Source: Hymenobacter aquaticus (GTDB lineage: Bacteria; Bacteroidota; Bacteroidia; Cytophagales; Hymenobacteraceae). From it: 64,000 bases of DNA. Below, piece by piece: positions 24,441 through 33,030 of this stretch. The translations under genes were made by a program, and so were the position numbers. The notes under the pieces were generated by a model. It saw only the letters and a list, made by a program, of their open reading frames with translations. It searched no databases and was not told the DNA's origin. Numbering within the stretch: the first letter of the stretch is position 1; every line of letters starts with the position of its first letter. The stretch covers positions 372,001 to 436,000 of the forward strand of contig NZ_SRLC01000003.1 in NCBI RefSeq assembly GCF_004765605.1. Direction: 5' to 3'.

Positions 24441-27359
24441 CTACGCCTCGGCATACTTGCTGACTTTGAGCTCTTCGGCCAGGAAGCGGGCCGTGTGGCC
24501 CTTCTTGACCTTGGCTACCTGCTCGGGCGTGCCCTGGGCCACGATGGTCCCGCCGCCCCCGCCGCCCTCGGGGCCGAGGTCGATGATGTGGTCGGCGACT
24601 TTGATCAGGTCCAGGTTGTGCTCGATGATAAGGACCGTGTTGCCCTTGTCGACCAGCTTCTGGAGCACGTCGGAGAGGTGGTTGATGTCTTCAAAGTGCA
24701 GGCCGGTGGTGGGCTCGTCGAGGATGTAGAAGGTTTTGCCGGTGTCCTTCTTGCCGAGCTCCGTAGCCAGCTTCACACGCTGAGCCTCGCCGCCGCTCAG
24801 CGTGGTGGCCTGCTGACCCAGGGTGAGGTAGCCCAGGCCTACTTCGTTCAGCACCTGTATCTTGCGCAGAATCCGGGGCTGGTTTTCGAAATACTCCACG
24901 GCCTTTTCCACCGTCATGTCGAGCACGTCGGTGATGCTCTTGCCCTTGAAGCGCACTTCCAGGGTTTCGCGGTTGTAGCGCCGGCCTTTGCAACTCTCGC
25001 AGGGCACATGCACGTCGGGCAGGAAGTTCATTTCGATGGTGCGCATGCCGGCCCCTTCGCAGGTTTCGCAACGGCCGCCCTTCACGTTGAAGGAGAAGCG
25101 GCCCGGTCCGTAGCCCCGGATCTTAGCCTCGGGCAAGGAGGCAAACAGGCTGCGGATTTCGGTGAACACGCCGGTGTATGTGGCCGGGTTGGAGCGCGGG
25201 GTGCGCCCAATCGGCGACTGGTCGACCTCGATTACCTTGTCAATCAACTCTAGGCCTTCAATAGCCTGGTAGGGCAGCGGGTCGCGCTTGGCGTTGAAGA
25301 AGTGCTGGTTGAGAATCGGGTAGAGCGTGTCGTGAATCAACGACGACTTGCCCGAGCCCGACACGCCGGTCACGGCTACCAGCTTTCCCAACGGGAACTT
25401 GGCCGTCACGTTTTTGAGGTTGTGCCCGGTGGCGCCTTTCAGCACCAGCTGGCCCCCGTCGCCCTTGCGCTTCTGGCGGCGCAGCTCGATGTGCTTCTGC
25501 CCGCTCAGGTACTGCGAAGTCAGGCTGCCCGACTCGAAAATCTCGGTGGGTGAGCCGTGGGCCACGATGCTGCCGCCGTGAATACCGGCCCCGGGGCCAA
25601 TATCCAGCACGTAGTCGGCATTCATAATCATGTCCTTGTCGTGCTCCACCACGATGACCGAGTTGCCGATGTCGCGCAGGTGCTGGAGGGCCTTGATGAG
25701 CCGCTCGTTGTCGCGCTGGTGCAGGCCGATGCTGGGCTCGTCCATGATGTAGAGCACGCCCACGAGCTGGGTGCCAATCTGGGTGGCCAAGCGGATGCGC
25801 TGCGACTCCCCGCCCGACAAAGTGCGGACCGAGCGGTGCAGGTTCAGGTATTCCAGGCCCACTTCCAGCAAAAAGCCGATGCGCTTCCGGATTTCCTTGA
25901 GCAGCTCGCGGGCAATCAGGTTCTGGCGGTCCGAAATCCGGTCTTCCAGGCCCTCAAACCACTGGGCCAGCTGGGCAATGTCCATCACCGACAGCTCGCC
26001 AATGTTCTTATCGGCAATCTTGAAGTGCAACGACTCCTTCTTGAGGCGGTAGCCGTGGCACTCGGGGCACTCCTTGGCCTGGGTATACTCCTGAATCCAG
26101 GCCCGGATGTTTTCCGAGTCGGAGTCCATCTGCCGGCGCAGGAAGGGAATGATGCCTTCGAAGGGCTCCACGTAGCCGGCCTTTTTGGGGTCGGCGCCTT
26201 CCTCTTCTTCTACCCCGTAGAGCAGCTTTTCGAGCAGGTCGGCGGGCAGTTTGTCGAGGGCGGTGGAAAGGCTGGCCTTGTGGCGCTTGAGGATGGTACT
26301 CAGCTGCTGGAAAATCCAGATGTCGCGGTATTCGCCCAGGGGCGCGATGCCGCCGCGGCTGATGCTGAGCTTCTTGTCGGGCATCACGCTTTCCTCGGTA
26401 ATCTCCTGCACCTCGCCCAGGCCGTTGCAGGTGGGGCAGGCGCCGTAGGGCGAGTTGAACGAGAAGGTGTTGGGCGCCGGGTCGTCGTAGGCAATGCCGG
26501 TGGTGGGGTCCATCAGGAAGCGCGAGAAAAACTGCGTCTTACCCGAGTCCGAATCCAGCACCAGCATCGTGCCCTTGCCGTGGGTCAGGGAGTTCTGCAC
26601 CGAGCCCGAGAGGCGGAACCGGTCTTCCTTGGTGGCCTTGAGCCGGTCGATGACGATTTCGATGTCGTGGATTTTGTAGCGGTCCACCTGCATCTTGGGC
26701 GTGATGTCGAGCAGCTCCCCATCGACGCGCACCTTGGTAAAGCCCAGCTTGGCAATCTGCTGGAACAGCTCCCGGTAGTGGCCTTTGCGGCCTTTCACTA
26801 CGGGCGCAAGCACCACCAGCTTTTTGTCGGCGAAGTGCTTGAGGATGTAGTTGATGATCTGCTCGTCGCTCTGCCGAATCATTTTAGCCCCCGTGGCGTA
26901 GCTAAAGGCCTCGGCGGTGCGGGCGTAGAGCAGGCGCAGGAAGTCGTAAATCTCGGTGATGGTACCCACCGTGGAGCGGGGGTTGCGCGAGGTCGTCTTC
27001 TGCTCGATGCTGATAACCGGCGACAGTCCCTCGATTTTGTCGACGTCGGGACGCTCCAGGCCGCCCATGAAGGAGCGGGCGTAGGCCGAAAACGTCTCCA
27101 TGTAGCGGCGCTGGCCTTCGGCGTAAATCGTGTCGAAAGCCAGCGAGGACTTGCCCGAGCCCGAAATACCGGTGAAGACCACCAGCTGACCCCGCGGAAT
27201 CTGGACTGATACGTTTTTGAGGTTGTGCTCCCGGGCCCCGTACACCTCAATGAAAGGCGCTTCCACGTCGGCGGCCCGTTGCGGCTGCGGCACGGGCGGC
27301 GCTACGACGGGAGCAGCTGATTTGGCAGAAGGAATAGAGGCAGTCGTTTTCTTGGCCAT
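24441..27359 (-). CDS. uvrA: excinuclease ABC subunit UvrA
   Basis: A 972-residue DNA-damage recognition ATPase of nucleotide excision repair. Walker A motifs GISGSGKSSLAFDT and GVSGSGKSSLIHDT, and signatures LSGGESQRIRLA and LSGGEAQRVKLA, are present. Zinc fingers include CPTCNGLG, CPECHGYRL and CETCEGAG with CESCKGRRYN. The length is slightly above E. coli UvrA (940). The ORF opens at 27395, but a TACCTTTG -7 box at 27383-27390 (minus) lies inside that extension, so the ATG at 27359 (MAKKTTASIPSAKS) is the likely start with a leader of about 20 nt. Monocistronic. Confidence 0.97.
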   Translation of the reverse strand: MAKKTTASIPSAKSAAPVVAPPVPQPQRAADVEAPFIEVYGAREHNLKNVSVQIPRGQLVVFTGISGSGKSSLAFDTIYAEGQRRYMETFSAYARSFMGGLERPDVDKIEGLSPVISIEQKTTSRNPRSTVGTITEIYDFLRLLYARTAEAFSYATGAKMIRQSDEQIINYILKHFADKKLVVLAPVVKGRKGHYRELFQQIAKLGFTKVRVDGELLDITPKMQVDRYKIHDIEIVIDRLKATKEDRFRLSGSVQNSLTHGKGTMLVLDSDSGKTQFFSRFLMDPTTGIAYDDPAPNTFSFNSPYGACPTCNGLGEVQEITEESVMPDKKLSISRGGIAPLGEYRDIWIFQQLSTILKRHKASLSTALDKLPADLLEKLLYGVEEEEGADPKKAGYVEPFEGIIPFLRRQMDSDSENIRAWIQEYTQAKECPECHGYRLKKESLHFKIADKNIGELSVMDIAQLAQWFEGLEDRISDRQNLIARELLKEIRKRIGFLLEVGLEYLNLHRSVRTLSGGESQRIRLATQIGTQLVGVLYIMDEPSIGLHQRDNERLIKALQHLRDIGNSVIVVEHDKDMIMNADYVLDIGPGAGIHGGSIVAHGSPTEIFESGSLTSQYLSGQKHIELRRQKRKGDGGQLVLKGATGHNLKNVTAKFPLGKLVAVTGVSGSGKSSLIHDTLYPILNQHFFNAKRDPLPYQAIEGLELIDKVIEVDQSPIGRTPRSNPATYTGVFTEIRSLFASLPEAKIRGYGPGRFSFNVKGGRCETCEGAGMRTIEMNFLPDVHVPCESCKGRRYNRETLEVRFKGKSITDVLDMTVEKAVEYFENQPRILRKIQVLNEVGLGYLTLGQQATTLSGGEAQRVKLATELGKKDTGKTFYILDEPTTGLHFEDINHLSDVLQKLVDKGNTVLIIEHNLDLIKVADHIIDLGPEGGGGGGTIVAQGTPEQVAKVKKGHTARFLAEELKVSKYAEA

Positions 27360-27382
27360 GCAAAGCAAGTCGAATAAGTCCG

Positions 27383-27390
27383 CAAAGGTA
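27383..27390 (-). promoter_or_regulatory. -7 box of uvrA (TACCTTTG)
   Basis: Minus-strand TACCTTTG fits TAnnTTTG and lies 23 nt before the uvrA ATG at 27359. It helps decide the start. No LexA-type operator was recognised. Confidence 0.55.
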
Positions 27391-27645
27391 CGCAAAACGC
27401 GGCCCTTTGGCTACCCCGAATAGCTTATTTGCCAGTGGTTTTAGCGCCTGGCACCGCGGGAAGCCACCGACGAGAGTGGGAGTCGGGCAGAGGAGGTACA
27501 ACAGCGTAGCGGCCCGGATTGTCCCGCTGGGAAATAAATTAATCGTTCCGGCCCCGGCGACGGGCCGGCAGCAGAACTGTAGCGGCTTGGCGTCGTATTT
27601 GCCAGAAGCCCAGCTTTACTTCTCACCACCTCACCCCACCGCATC

Positions 27646-28119
27646 ATGAAACTGCTCAAAATTGCCGCCGCGGGCCTCTTTGCCCTCACCCTGCACACCA
27701 CCACGGCCCAGGCCCAGGTCAACATCAACATCACGCCGCCTTCCTGGGGCCCCGCCGTGGGGCCGAATACCCAGTACTACTACATTCCCGAGGTTGACGG
27801 CTACTATGACGTGCGCGACCGGCAGTACGTGCTGCTGCGCGACGGCCGCTGGGCCCGGGTAACCAATGCGGGCCGCGACCCGCGCACTTTCCACCCCGTG
27901 GTAGTCGACTACGTGGGGGCCCAGCCCTGGGTGCGCATCGAAGAATACCGCACTAAATATAAAGGCCACCCCCACGGCATGCCCCCCGGCCAGGCCAAGA
28001 AAATGCGCGGCGGCCAGACGGTCATCATTAACCAGAATGCCGCTTACCAGGACCACCCGGGCAAAGGCAACGGCCAGGGAAATGGACATGGCAACGGGAA
28101 AGGCAAGGGCAAGCACTAA
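27646..28119 (+). CDS. small exported protein with Gly/Lys/Asn-rich tail
   Basis: A 157-residue protein: MKLLKIAAAGLFALTLHTTTAQAQVN is a Sec signal peptide with likely cleavage after AQA. The mature domain contains YYYIPEVDGYYDVRDRQYVLLRDGRWARV and VVDYVGAQPWVRIEEYRTKYKGHPHG, a tyrosine-rich beta pattern seen in small Bacteroidota periplasmic proteins. The last ~25 residues (GKGNGQGNGHGNGKGKGKH) are low complexity and His-containing. Function unknown. A hairpin follows the stop. Confidence 0.75.
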   Translation: MKLLKIAAAGLFALTLHTTTAQAQVNINITPPSWGPAVGPNTQYYYIPEVDGYYDVRDRQYVLLRDGRWARVTNAGRDPRTFHPVVVDYVGAQPWVRIEEYRTKYKGHPHGMPPGQAKKMRGGQTVIINQNAAYQDHPGKGNGQGNGHGNGKGKGKH

Positions 28120-28141
28120 GCCCGCCGGACTGCCCACTACA

Positions 28142-28169
28142 GAAGGCTCTTCCCCGCGGAGGAGCCTTC
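28142..28169 (+). terminator. weak terminator hairpin
   Basis: GAAGGCTC and GAGCCTTC arms (28142-28149, 28162-28169) with extra inner pairing. The T tract is poor (CTGCGTTT). Confidence 0.5.
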
Positions 28170-28235
28170 CTGCGTTTAATGTGGCTGGACTCCCGTAACA
28201 TTGCCGCCGTAGTTTCCCTGTTTTTCCCGCGCCGT

Positions 28236-29285
28236 ATGCCGCCCGCTTTTCCCCGCCAGTCTCTGCTGCTTGTGTTTCTGCTGGCCCTGGCGCTGCTCTG
28301 GAGCAATGCCTATTTCGTGCTGGTCAACCACCCGGCCGCCTATACCATCGACGAGCAAAGCTACCTGCAGATGGCCCAGGGCCGCTTCGACGTGCCCGTC
28401 ACTCACCGCTACCGGGTAGTGGTGCCGCTGCTGGCCGGCGGCCTGGCCCACGGCACCCAGGGGCTGGCCAACCTTATTTCGCCTTCCGACCAGCCCCCGC
28501 TGGGGTTCAGCTTTTTTCTGGTGAACACCCTGCTGCTGGCCGGGGCCGGGCTGCTGGCCTTTCGCAGCGCCGTAGTGGCCGGGGCGGCTCCGGGGGCGGC
28601 GCTGCTGGGCATGGCGGCCCTGGTCACCTGCGGGTCGGCTACCTATGTTTCGGGCCGGCTGCTCGTCGATAGCGCTTTGGTGCTGATGGTGGCGCTGCTG
28701 TATTACTCGGTGCAGGCCCGCTCGGCCCCCGCCCTGCTCACGGCCGTGGTGTTGGGACCGGTGCTCAAAGAATCCTTCCTGCTGTTCCTGCCGCTGGTGG
28801 TGCTGTATGGAGGGTATGCCCGGTGGTGGCACCGGCTGCTGGCTTCGGCTGGTGGGCTGCTGCTGCTGCTGGCCGTGCATTGGAGCATCGACACGCACGT
28901 GGCGGCGGCCGCCTCAGCGGGCAGCATCGCCAATGCCCTGGCTCACAGCCGCAGCATCGTCAGCAACCTGGGCTGGCTGTTCTCTCTACGCGGACTGGTG
29001 ATTTGCGCCGGCGTCTATGGGTTGTTCAACGCGGTGCTGCTGGCCGGCTGCTGGGGCGGCAGCGCAACAATCGGGCAGTGGCTGCGGCCCCTGCGGCCGG
29101 GCCCTACCTTGCTGCTGCTGACGGCAGTGCTGGCCCATATGCTGCTTTCGGGCGAAATGAGCCGCATGCTGCTGCTGGCCGGCCCGGCCGTGGCCGTAGC
29201 CGTGGCCCTGATTCTGGACCGACACCCGCTGTTTGCGCCCCTGCGCCACTTGCTGGGCACCACGGCAAAAAGCCCCGTTGAGTAG
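28236..29285 (+). CDS. polytopic membrane protein, GT-C-like
   Basis: A 349-residue protein with about nine hydrophobic segments across its whole length. The start MPPAFPRQSLLLVFLLALALLWSNAYFVLVNHP leads into a loop with TIDEQSYLQMAQGRFDVPVTHRYRVVVPLLAG. An acidic residue in the first extracytoplasmic loop (TIDEQ) resembles the position of the catalytic Asp/Glu in GT-C glycosyltransferases, but no family is certain. The ORF is open to 28179, and the ATG at 28236 is favoured because the extra residues carry arginines just before the first helix. It is followed 55 bp later by the rof-like gene. Confidence 0.65.
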   Translation: MPPAFPRQSLLLVFLLALALLWSNAYFVLVNHPAAYTIDEQSYLQMAQGRFDVPVTHRYRVVVPLLAGGLAHGTQGLANLISPSDQPPLGFSFFLVNTLLLAGAGLLAFRSAVVAGAAPGAALLGMAALVTCGSATYVSGRLLVDSALVLMVALLYYSVQARSAPALLTAVVLGPVLKESFLLFLPLVVLYGGYARWWHRLLASAGGLLLLLAVHWSIDTHVAAAASAGSIANALAHSRSIVSNLGWLFSLRGLVICAGVYGLFNAVLLAGCWGGSATIGQWLRPLRPGPTLLLLTAVLAHMLLSGEMSRMLLLAGPAVAVAVALILDRHPLFAPLRHLLGTTAKSPVE

Positions 29286-29340
29286 CCCGCTGACGCCGAA
29301 ATACGTAGAGCATACTCTCAACCCTGCTCCGCCTTACATC

Positions 29341-29592
29341 ATGGCCCACAACCCCTATCAACCCATCAGCTGCTCGTTCTACGACGAGCTGGAAGCCCGC
29401 GCCACCACCCGGCAGGTCTGCACCCTGCTCTACCGCACCGAGCCCGACACGCCGCCGAGCACCTACACCGGCATCATCACCGACCTATTTATCACTGACA
29501 AAGTAGAATACCTGCGCTTGGAAGACGGCTTCGAGCTGCGCCTCGATGCGCTGGTAGCCGTGGACGATAAGGAGCTGCGCAACTACTGCTAA
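29341..29592 (+). CDS. Rho-binding antiterminator-like protein (Rof/YaeO family)
   Basis: An 83-residue protein, MAHNPYQPISCSFYDELEARATTRQVCTLLYR, followed by GIITDLFITDKVEYLRLEDGFELRLDALVAVDD. The order YQPI.C..YD.LE and VEYL.....ELRLD matches E. coli Rof (YaeO), an Sm-like protein that binds the Rho hexamer and blocks RNA binding, thereby reducing Rho-dependent termination. The length matches the family. Three internal cysteines are present. The ORF is open to 29233, but the homology begins at ATG 29341. It ends at a strong bidirectional hairpin. The assignment is by eye, and regulatory function here is inferred. Confidence 0.78.
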   Translation: MAHNPYQPISCSFYDELEARATTRQVCTLLYRTEPDTPPSTYTGIITDLFITDKVEYLRLEDGFELRLDALVAVDDKELRNYC

Positions 29593-29597
29593 CCACT

Positions 29598-29653
29598 GTT
29601 ATAGAAACAACAACGGCCGCCTCGCATGATACGAGGCGGCCGTTGACTATAAC
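29598..29653. terminator. bidirectional terminator between rof-like gene and asnS
   Basis: Perfect 14-bp arms CAACGGCCGCCTCG and CGAGGCGGCCGTTG (29611-29624, 29632-29645). GTTATAG and CTATAAC outside them extend the stem after a bulge. Confidence 0.85.
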
Positions 29654-29703
29654 AATCGTCCACAAAATCCGACGAATCCGAAAAATCCGCCGGAATCCGT
29701 GGT

Positions 29704-31107
29704 CTAAAACTCGGCGCTCTTGGGGAAGCGCGGGAAGGGAATGACGTCCCGGATGTTGCCCATACCGGTCACGAACAGCATCAGGCGCTCGAAGCCCAGG
29801 CCGAAGCCGGCGTGGGGCGCGGTGCCGTACTTGCGCAGCTCCAGGTACCACCACAGCTCGTGCTCGGGCACGTGCATTTCGGCCATGCGCTTGGTGAGCT
29901 TCTCCAGGCTTTCCTCGCGCTCCGAGCCGCCGATGATTTCGCCGATGCCGGGGAAGAGCACGTCCATGGCCCGCACGGTTTTGTCGTCGTCGTTGAGCTT
30001 CATGTAGAACGCCTTGATATCCTTGGGGTAGTCAATCAGGATAACGGGCTTCTTGAAGTGCTTCTCGACCAGGTACCGCTCATGCTCGCTCTGCAGGTCG
30101 GTACCCCACTCCACGGGGAATTCGAACTTCTGCTTGGCCCCTTTCAGGATTTCGACGGCCTCGGTGTAGGTCAGGCGCTGGAAGTCGTTATCCACCACGA
30201 ACTGCAGGCGGCCCAGCAGCTCCTTGTCGTACTGCTCGTTGAGGAACTTGAGGTCGTCCTGGCAGTTTTCCAGGGCGTAGCGCACCAGATACTTGAGGAA
30301 GTCCTCGGCCAGATCCATGTTGTCGGGCAGCTCGTTGAAAGCTACTTCGGGCTCAATCATCCAGAACTCGGCCAGGTGACGGGCCGTGTTGGAGTTTTCG
30401 GCCCGGAACGTGGGTCCGAACGTGTAGACCTTACCCAGAGCCATAGCGGCAATTTCGCCTTCCAATTGCCCCGAAACGGTCAGGTTGGTTTGCTTGCCGA
30501 AGAAGTCCTGCTTGTAGTCCAAGCCCGACTTGTCCTCGGTCAAGGGCGGGTTCTGGTCGGGCAGCGTGGTCACGCGGAACATCTGGCCGGCGCCTTCCGC
30601 GTCGGAGCCCGTGATGATGGGCGTGTGCACGTAGTAGAAGCCCCGGTCGTTGAAGTACTGGTGCACGGCGAAGGCCATGGCGTGCCGGATGCGCAGCACG
30701 GCCCCAAACGTGTTGGTGCGGGGGCGCAGGTGGGCTATTTCGCGCAGAAATTCGAGCGAGTGACCTTTCTTTTGCAGCGGGTAGGTTTCGGTATCAGCCT
30801 TGCCATACACGGTGATTTCCGCGGCCTGGATTTCCACGCTCTGGCCTTTGCCCTGCGAGGCCACCAGCTTGCCGCGCACCATCACGGCCGCGCCGTTTTC
30901 GACGCCATCGGCCTTAAGCTTTTCCTCGGGGAAGTTTTCGGCGTCGGCCACCACCTGAATGGAATTGAAGCCGGAACCGTCGTTGACGGCAATGAACTGC
31001 ACGTATTTGTTGCCCCGGCGGGTACGCACCCAGCCTTTCACCACCACCTCGCGCTCCAGCTCCTGGCTCTGGAGCAGCTCCTGCACACTCGACCTTCTGA
31101 CAGACAT
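29704..31107 (-). CDS. asnS: asparagine--tRNA ligase
   Basis: A 467-residue class IIb aminoacyl-tRNA synthetase that charges tRNA-Asn. The N-terminal OB-fold anticodon-binding domain (VVVKGWVRTRRGNKYVQFIAVNDGSGFNSIQVV) is followed by the catalytic core with FRAENSNTARHLAEFWMIEPEVAF (motif 2) and GFGLGFERLMLFVTGMGNIRDVIPFPR (motif 3). The length is the family norm. The ATG at 31107 lies 36 nt downstream of a TACCTTTG -7 box (31144-31151, minus). It is monocistronic and convergent with the rof-like gene. Confidence 0.96.
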   Translation of the reverse strand: MSVRRSSVQELLQSQELEREVVVKGWVRTRRGNKYVQFIAVNDGSGFNSIQVVADAENFPEEKLKADGVENGAAVMVRGKLVASQGKGQSVEIQAAEITVYGKADTETYPLQKKGHSLEFLREIAHLRPRTNTFGAVLRIRHAMAFAVHQYFNDRGFYYVHTPIITGSDAEGAGQMFRVTTLPDQNPPLTEDKSGLDYKQDFFGKQTNLTVSGQLEGEIAAMALGKVYTFGPTFRAENSNTARHLAEFWMIEPEVAFNELPDNMDLAEDFLKYLVRYALENCQDDLKFLNEQYDKELLGRLQFVVDNDFQRLTYTEAVEILKGAKQKFEFPVEWGTDLQSEHERYLVEKHFKKPVILIDYPKDIKAFYMKLNDDDKTVRAMDVLFPGIGEIIGGSEREESLEKLTKRMAEMHVPEHELWWYLELRKYGTAPHAGFGLGFERLMLFVTGMGNIRDVIPFPRFPKSAEF

Positions 31108-31143
31108 CGGACTTAGCTTTCTGTATTTAAATCATTAAGTCGG

Positions 31144-31151
31144 CAAAGGTA
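31144..31151 (-). promoter_or_regulatory. -7 box of asnS (TACCTTTG)
   Basis: Minus-strand TACCTTTG fits TAnnTTTG, 36 nt before the asnS ATG. No -33 TTTG at the expected spacing. Confidence 0.5.
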
Positions 31152-31348
31152 GGACTTTTGCGGGGCGGAAAGATCAGTTTCCGGGATTCCACTCGTTTGT
31201 TTTGTGAATCGGGGTGCAGCGCGTTGTTTTGCCAAAATGATGTGGGGCCCCGGGCTCAACTTTTTTGACCGAACTCAAGTACAGAAAGGTCTATCTTTAC
31301 TGAGAGCCCCGGCGGTGTTTTGCCCCGGCGCTACACGCTTTTCCGAGT

Positions 31349-32935
31349 ATGCAAAGACTTGACATGAAGCAGCTTCTCTCCCAGAAGCTGTCTCCCCAAC
31401 AGATACAGTTCATTAAGCTGCTGCAAATTCCGACAGCAGAGCTGGAGGCGCGCATCAAGGAAGAGCTGGAGGTGAACCCCGCCCTGGAGGAAGGCGACGA
31501 GAATACCGACGACGAGCTGGAAGACCAGGAGCGCGACGACGACTCGGACGAGGACGCCGACGACTACGACGACCCCGATTCGGAGTTCGACAACGACGAT
31601 AACACCCTGGATGAGGACTTCGACGCCGGCAGCGAAGAGCAGCCCGAAGTTGAGGTACCAACCAAGGACGAAGGCCCCGAGGAAACCACCAAGGACAACG
31701 ACGAGCTGGACCTGGGCGACTACCTCAACGACGACGAAATAGCGGGCTACAAGATGCAGGGCGACGGGCCCGGCGAGCCCGACGACGACCGGGAAATGCC
31801 CCTGGCCGACACCGGCGCCTCCCTCACCGACTCCCTGCTCGACCAGCTGGGCTTTGCCGACCTCGACGAGAAGCAGGAAGCCATTGGCCGCCAGCTCATC
31901 GGCTCCATCGACGGCGACGGCTACATCCGGCGCGATTTGTCGGCCATTGCCAACGATTTGGCTTTCTCCCAGAACATTGAGGCCGACGAAGCCGAAATCG
32001 AGGGCGTGCTGCACCTGATTCAGAGCTTCGACCCGGCCGGCATTGCCGCCCGCGACCTGCAGGAGTGCCTGCTGCTGCAGCTGGAACGCCGGCACCAGGA
32101 TGCGGTGACCGAGCACGCCGAGCAGATTCTGCACGACACCTTCGACGAGTTTACCAAGAAGCACTACCAGCGGATTCAGCAGAAGCTGGACCTGGAAGAA
32201 GACGAGCTCAAGGACGCCATTGCCCTGATTCTGAAGCTCAACCCCAAGCCCGGCGGCACCGGCCCCGTGGGCATGGGCAAGGTGCAGTACATCATCCCGG
32301 ACTTTATCCTGACCAACGACAACGGCGTGTTCAACCTCACGCTGAACGCGCGCAACGCCCCGGACCTGCGGGTGGCCCCGGCCTACACCGAGATGTTCCA
32401 GACCTACGACAAGGCGGCCAAGAAGGACAAGAAGATGAAGGAGGCCGTCACGTTCGTCAAGCAGAAGCTGGACTCGGCCCGCTGGTTTATCGACGCCATC
32501 AAGCAGCGCCAGCAAACCCTGCTCCGCACCATGGACTCCATCGTGCGCTACCAGCACGACTTTTTCCTGGAAGGCGACGAAAGCAAGCTACGCCCCATGA
32601 TTCTGAAGGACATAGCCACCGAAATCGGCATGGACATCAGCACCGTGAGCCGGGTGGCCAACTCCAAGTCGGTGCAGACGGAGTTTGGCATCTACCCGCT
32701 GAAATACTTTTTCTCCGAGGGCATTGCCACCGACTCGGGCGAGGATGCCAGCTCGCGCGAGGTGAAGCACATCCTGAAGGAAATCATTGAGGGGGAAAGC
32801 AAGAACCGGCCCCTGAGCGACGACAAGCTGGAAAAGATGCTCAACGCCCGCGGCTACAACATTGCCCGCCGCACGGTGGCCAAGTACCGCGAGCAGCTCA
32901 ACATTCCGGTGGCTCGCCTGCGCAAGGAGCTGTAG
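31349..32935 (+). CDS. rpoN: RNA polymerase sigma-54 factor
   Basis: A 528-residue alternative sigma factor that needs ATP-dependent enhancer-binding activators. Region I is Leu/Gln-rich (MKQLLSQKLSPQQIQFIKLLQIPTAELEARI). Region II (about residues 46-140) is exceptionally long and acidic (DDELEDQERDDDSDEDADDY). The core-binding domain follows, then the helix-turn-helix with IGMDISTVSRVANSKSVQTEFGIYPLKYFF, and the C-terminal RpoN box ARRTVAKYREQLNIP. A second ATG at 31364 is possible. A TATCTTTA sequence 50 nt upstream resembles a -7 box. No activator gene is adjacent. It ends with a strong terminator. Confidence 0.95.
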   Translation: MQRLDMKQLLSQKLSPQQIQFIKLLQIPTAELEARIKEELEVNPALEEGDENTDDELEDQERDDDSDEDADDYDDPDSEFDNDDNTLDEDFDAGSEEQPEVEVPTKDEGPEETTKDNDELDLGDYLNDDEIAGYKMQGDGPGEPDDDREMPLADTGASLTDSLLDQLGFADLDEKQEAIGRQLIGSIDGDGYIRRDLSAIANDLAFSQNIEADEAEIEGVLHLIQSFDPAGIAARDLQECLLLQLERRHQDAVTEHAEQILHDTFDEFTKKHYQRIQQKLDLEEDELKDAIALILKLNPKPGGTGPVGMGKVQYIIPDFILTNDNGVFNLTLNARNAPDLRVAPAYTEMFQTYDKAAKKDKKMKEAVTFVKQKLDSARWFIDAIKQRQQTLLRTMDSIVRYQHDFFLEGDESKLRPMILKDIATEIGMDISTVSRVANSKSVQTEFGIYPLKYFFSEGIATDSGEDASSREVKHILKEIIEGESKNRPLSDDKLEKMLNARGYNIARRTVAKYREQLNIPVARLRKEL

Positions 32936-32966
32936 GACCGCTGCCGCTTACAGAGGTTTACAGAAG

Positions 32967-33005
32967 GCAAAAAGGCCGCCGGAAGCATTTCCGGCGGCCT
33001 TTTGC
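32967..33005. terminator. bidirectional terminator
   Basis: GCAAAAAGGCCGCCGGAA and TTCCGGCGGCCTTTTGC arms (17-18 bp). It sits between the convergent rpoN and T9SS-protein genes. Confidence 0.92.
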
Positions 33006-33030
33006 TTGGGTATAACTCAGCTGAAGACGT

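Noticed and set aside
25557..27209. Plus-strand open frame (550 codons) opposite uvrA
   Set aside because: uvrA is unmistakable on the other strand; the antisense frame shows no recognisable motif.
29812..31116. Plus-strand open frame (434 codons) opposite asnS
   Set aside because: asnS motifs 2 and 3 are clear on the minus strand; the antisense frame is a codon-position artefact.
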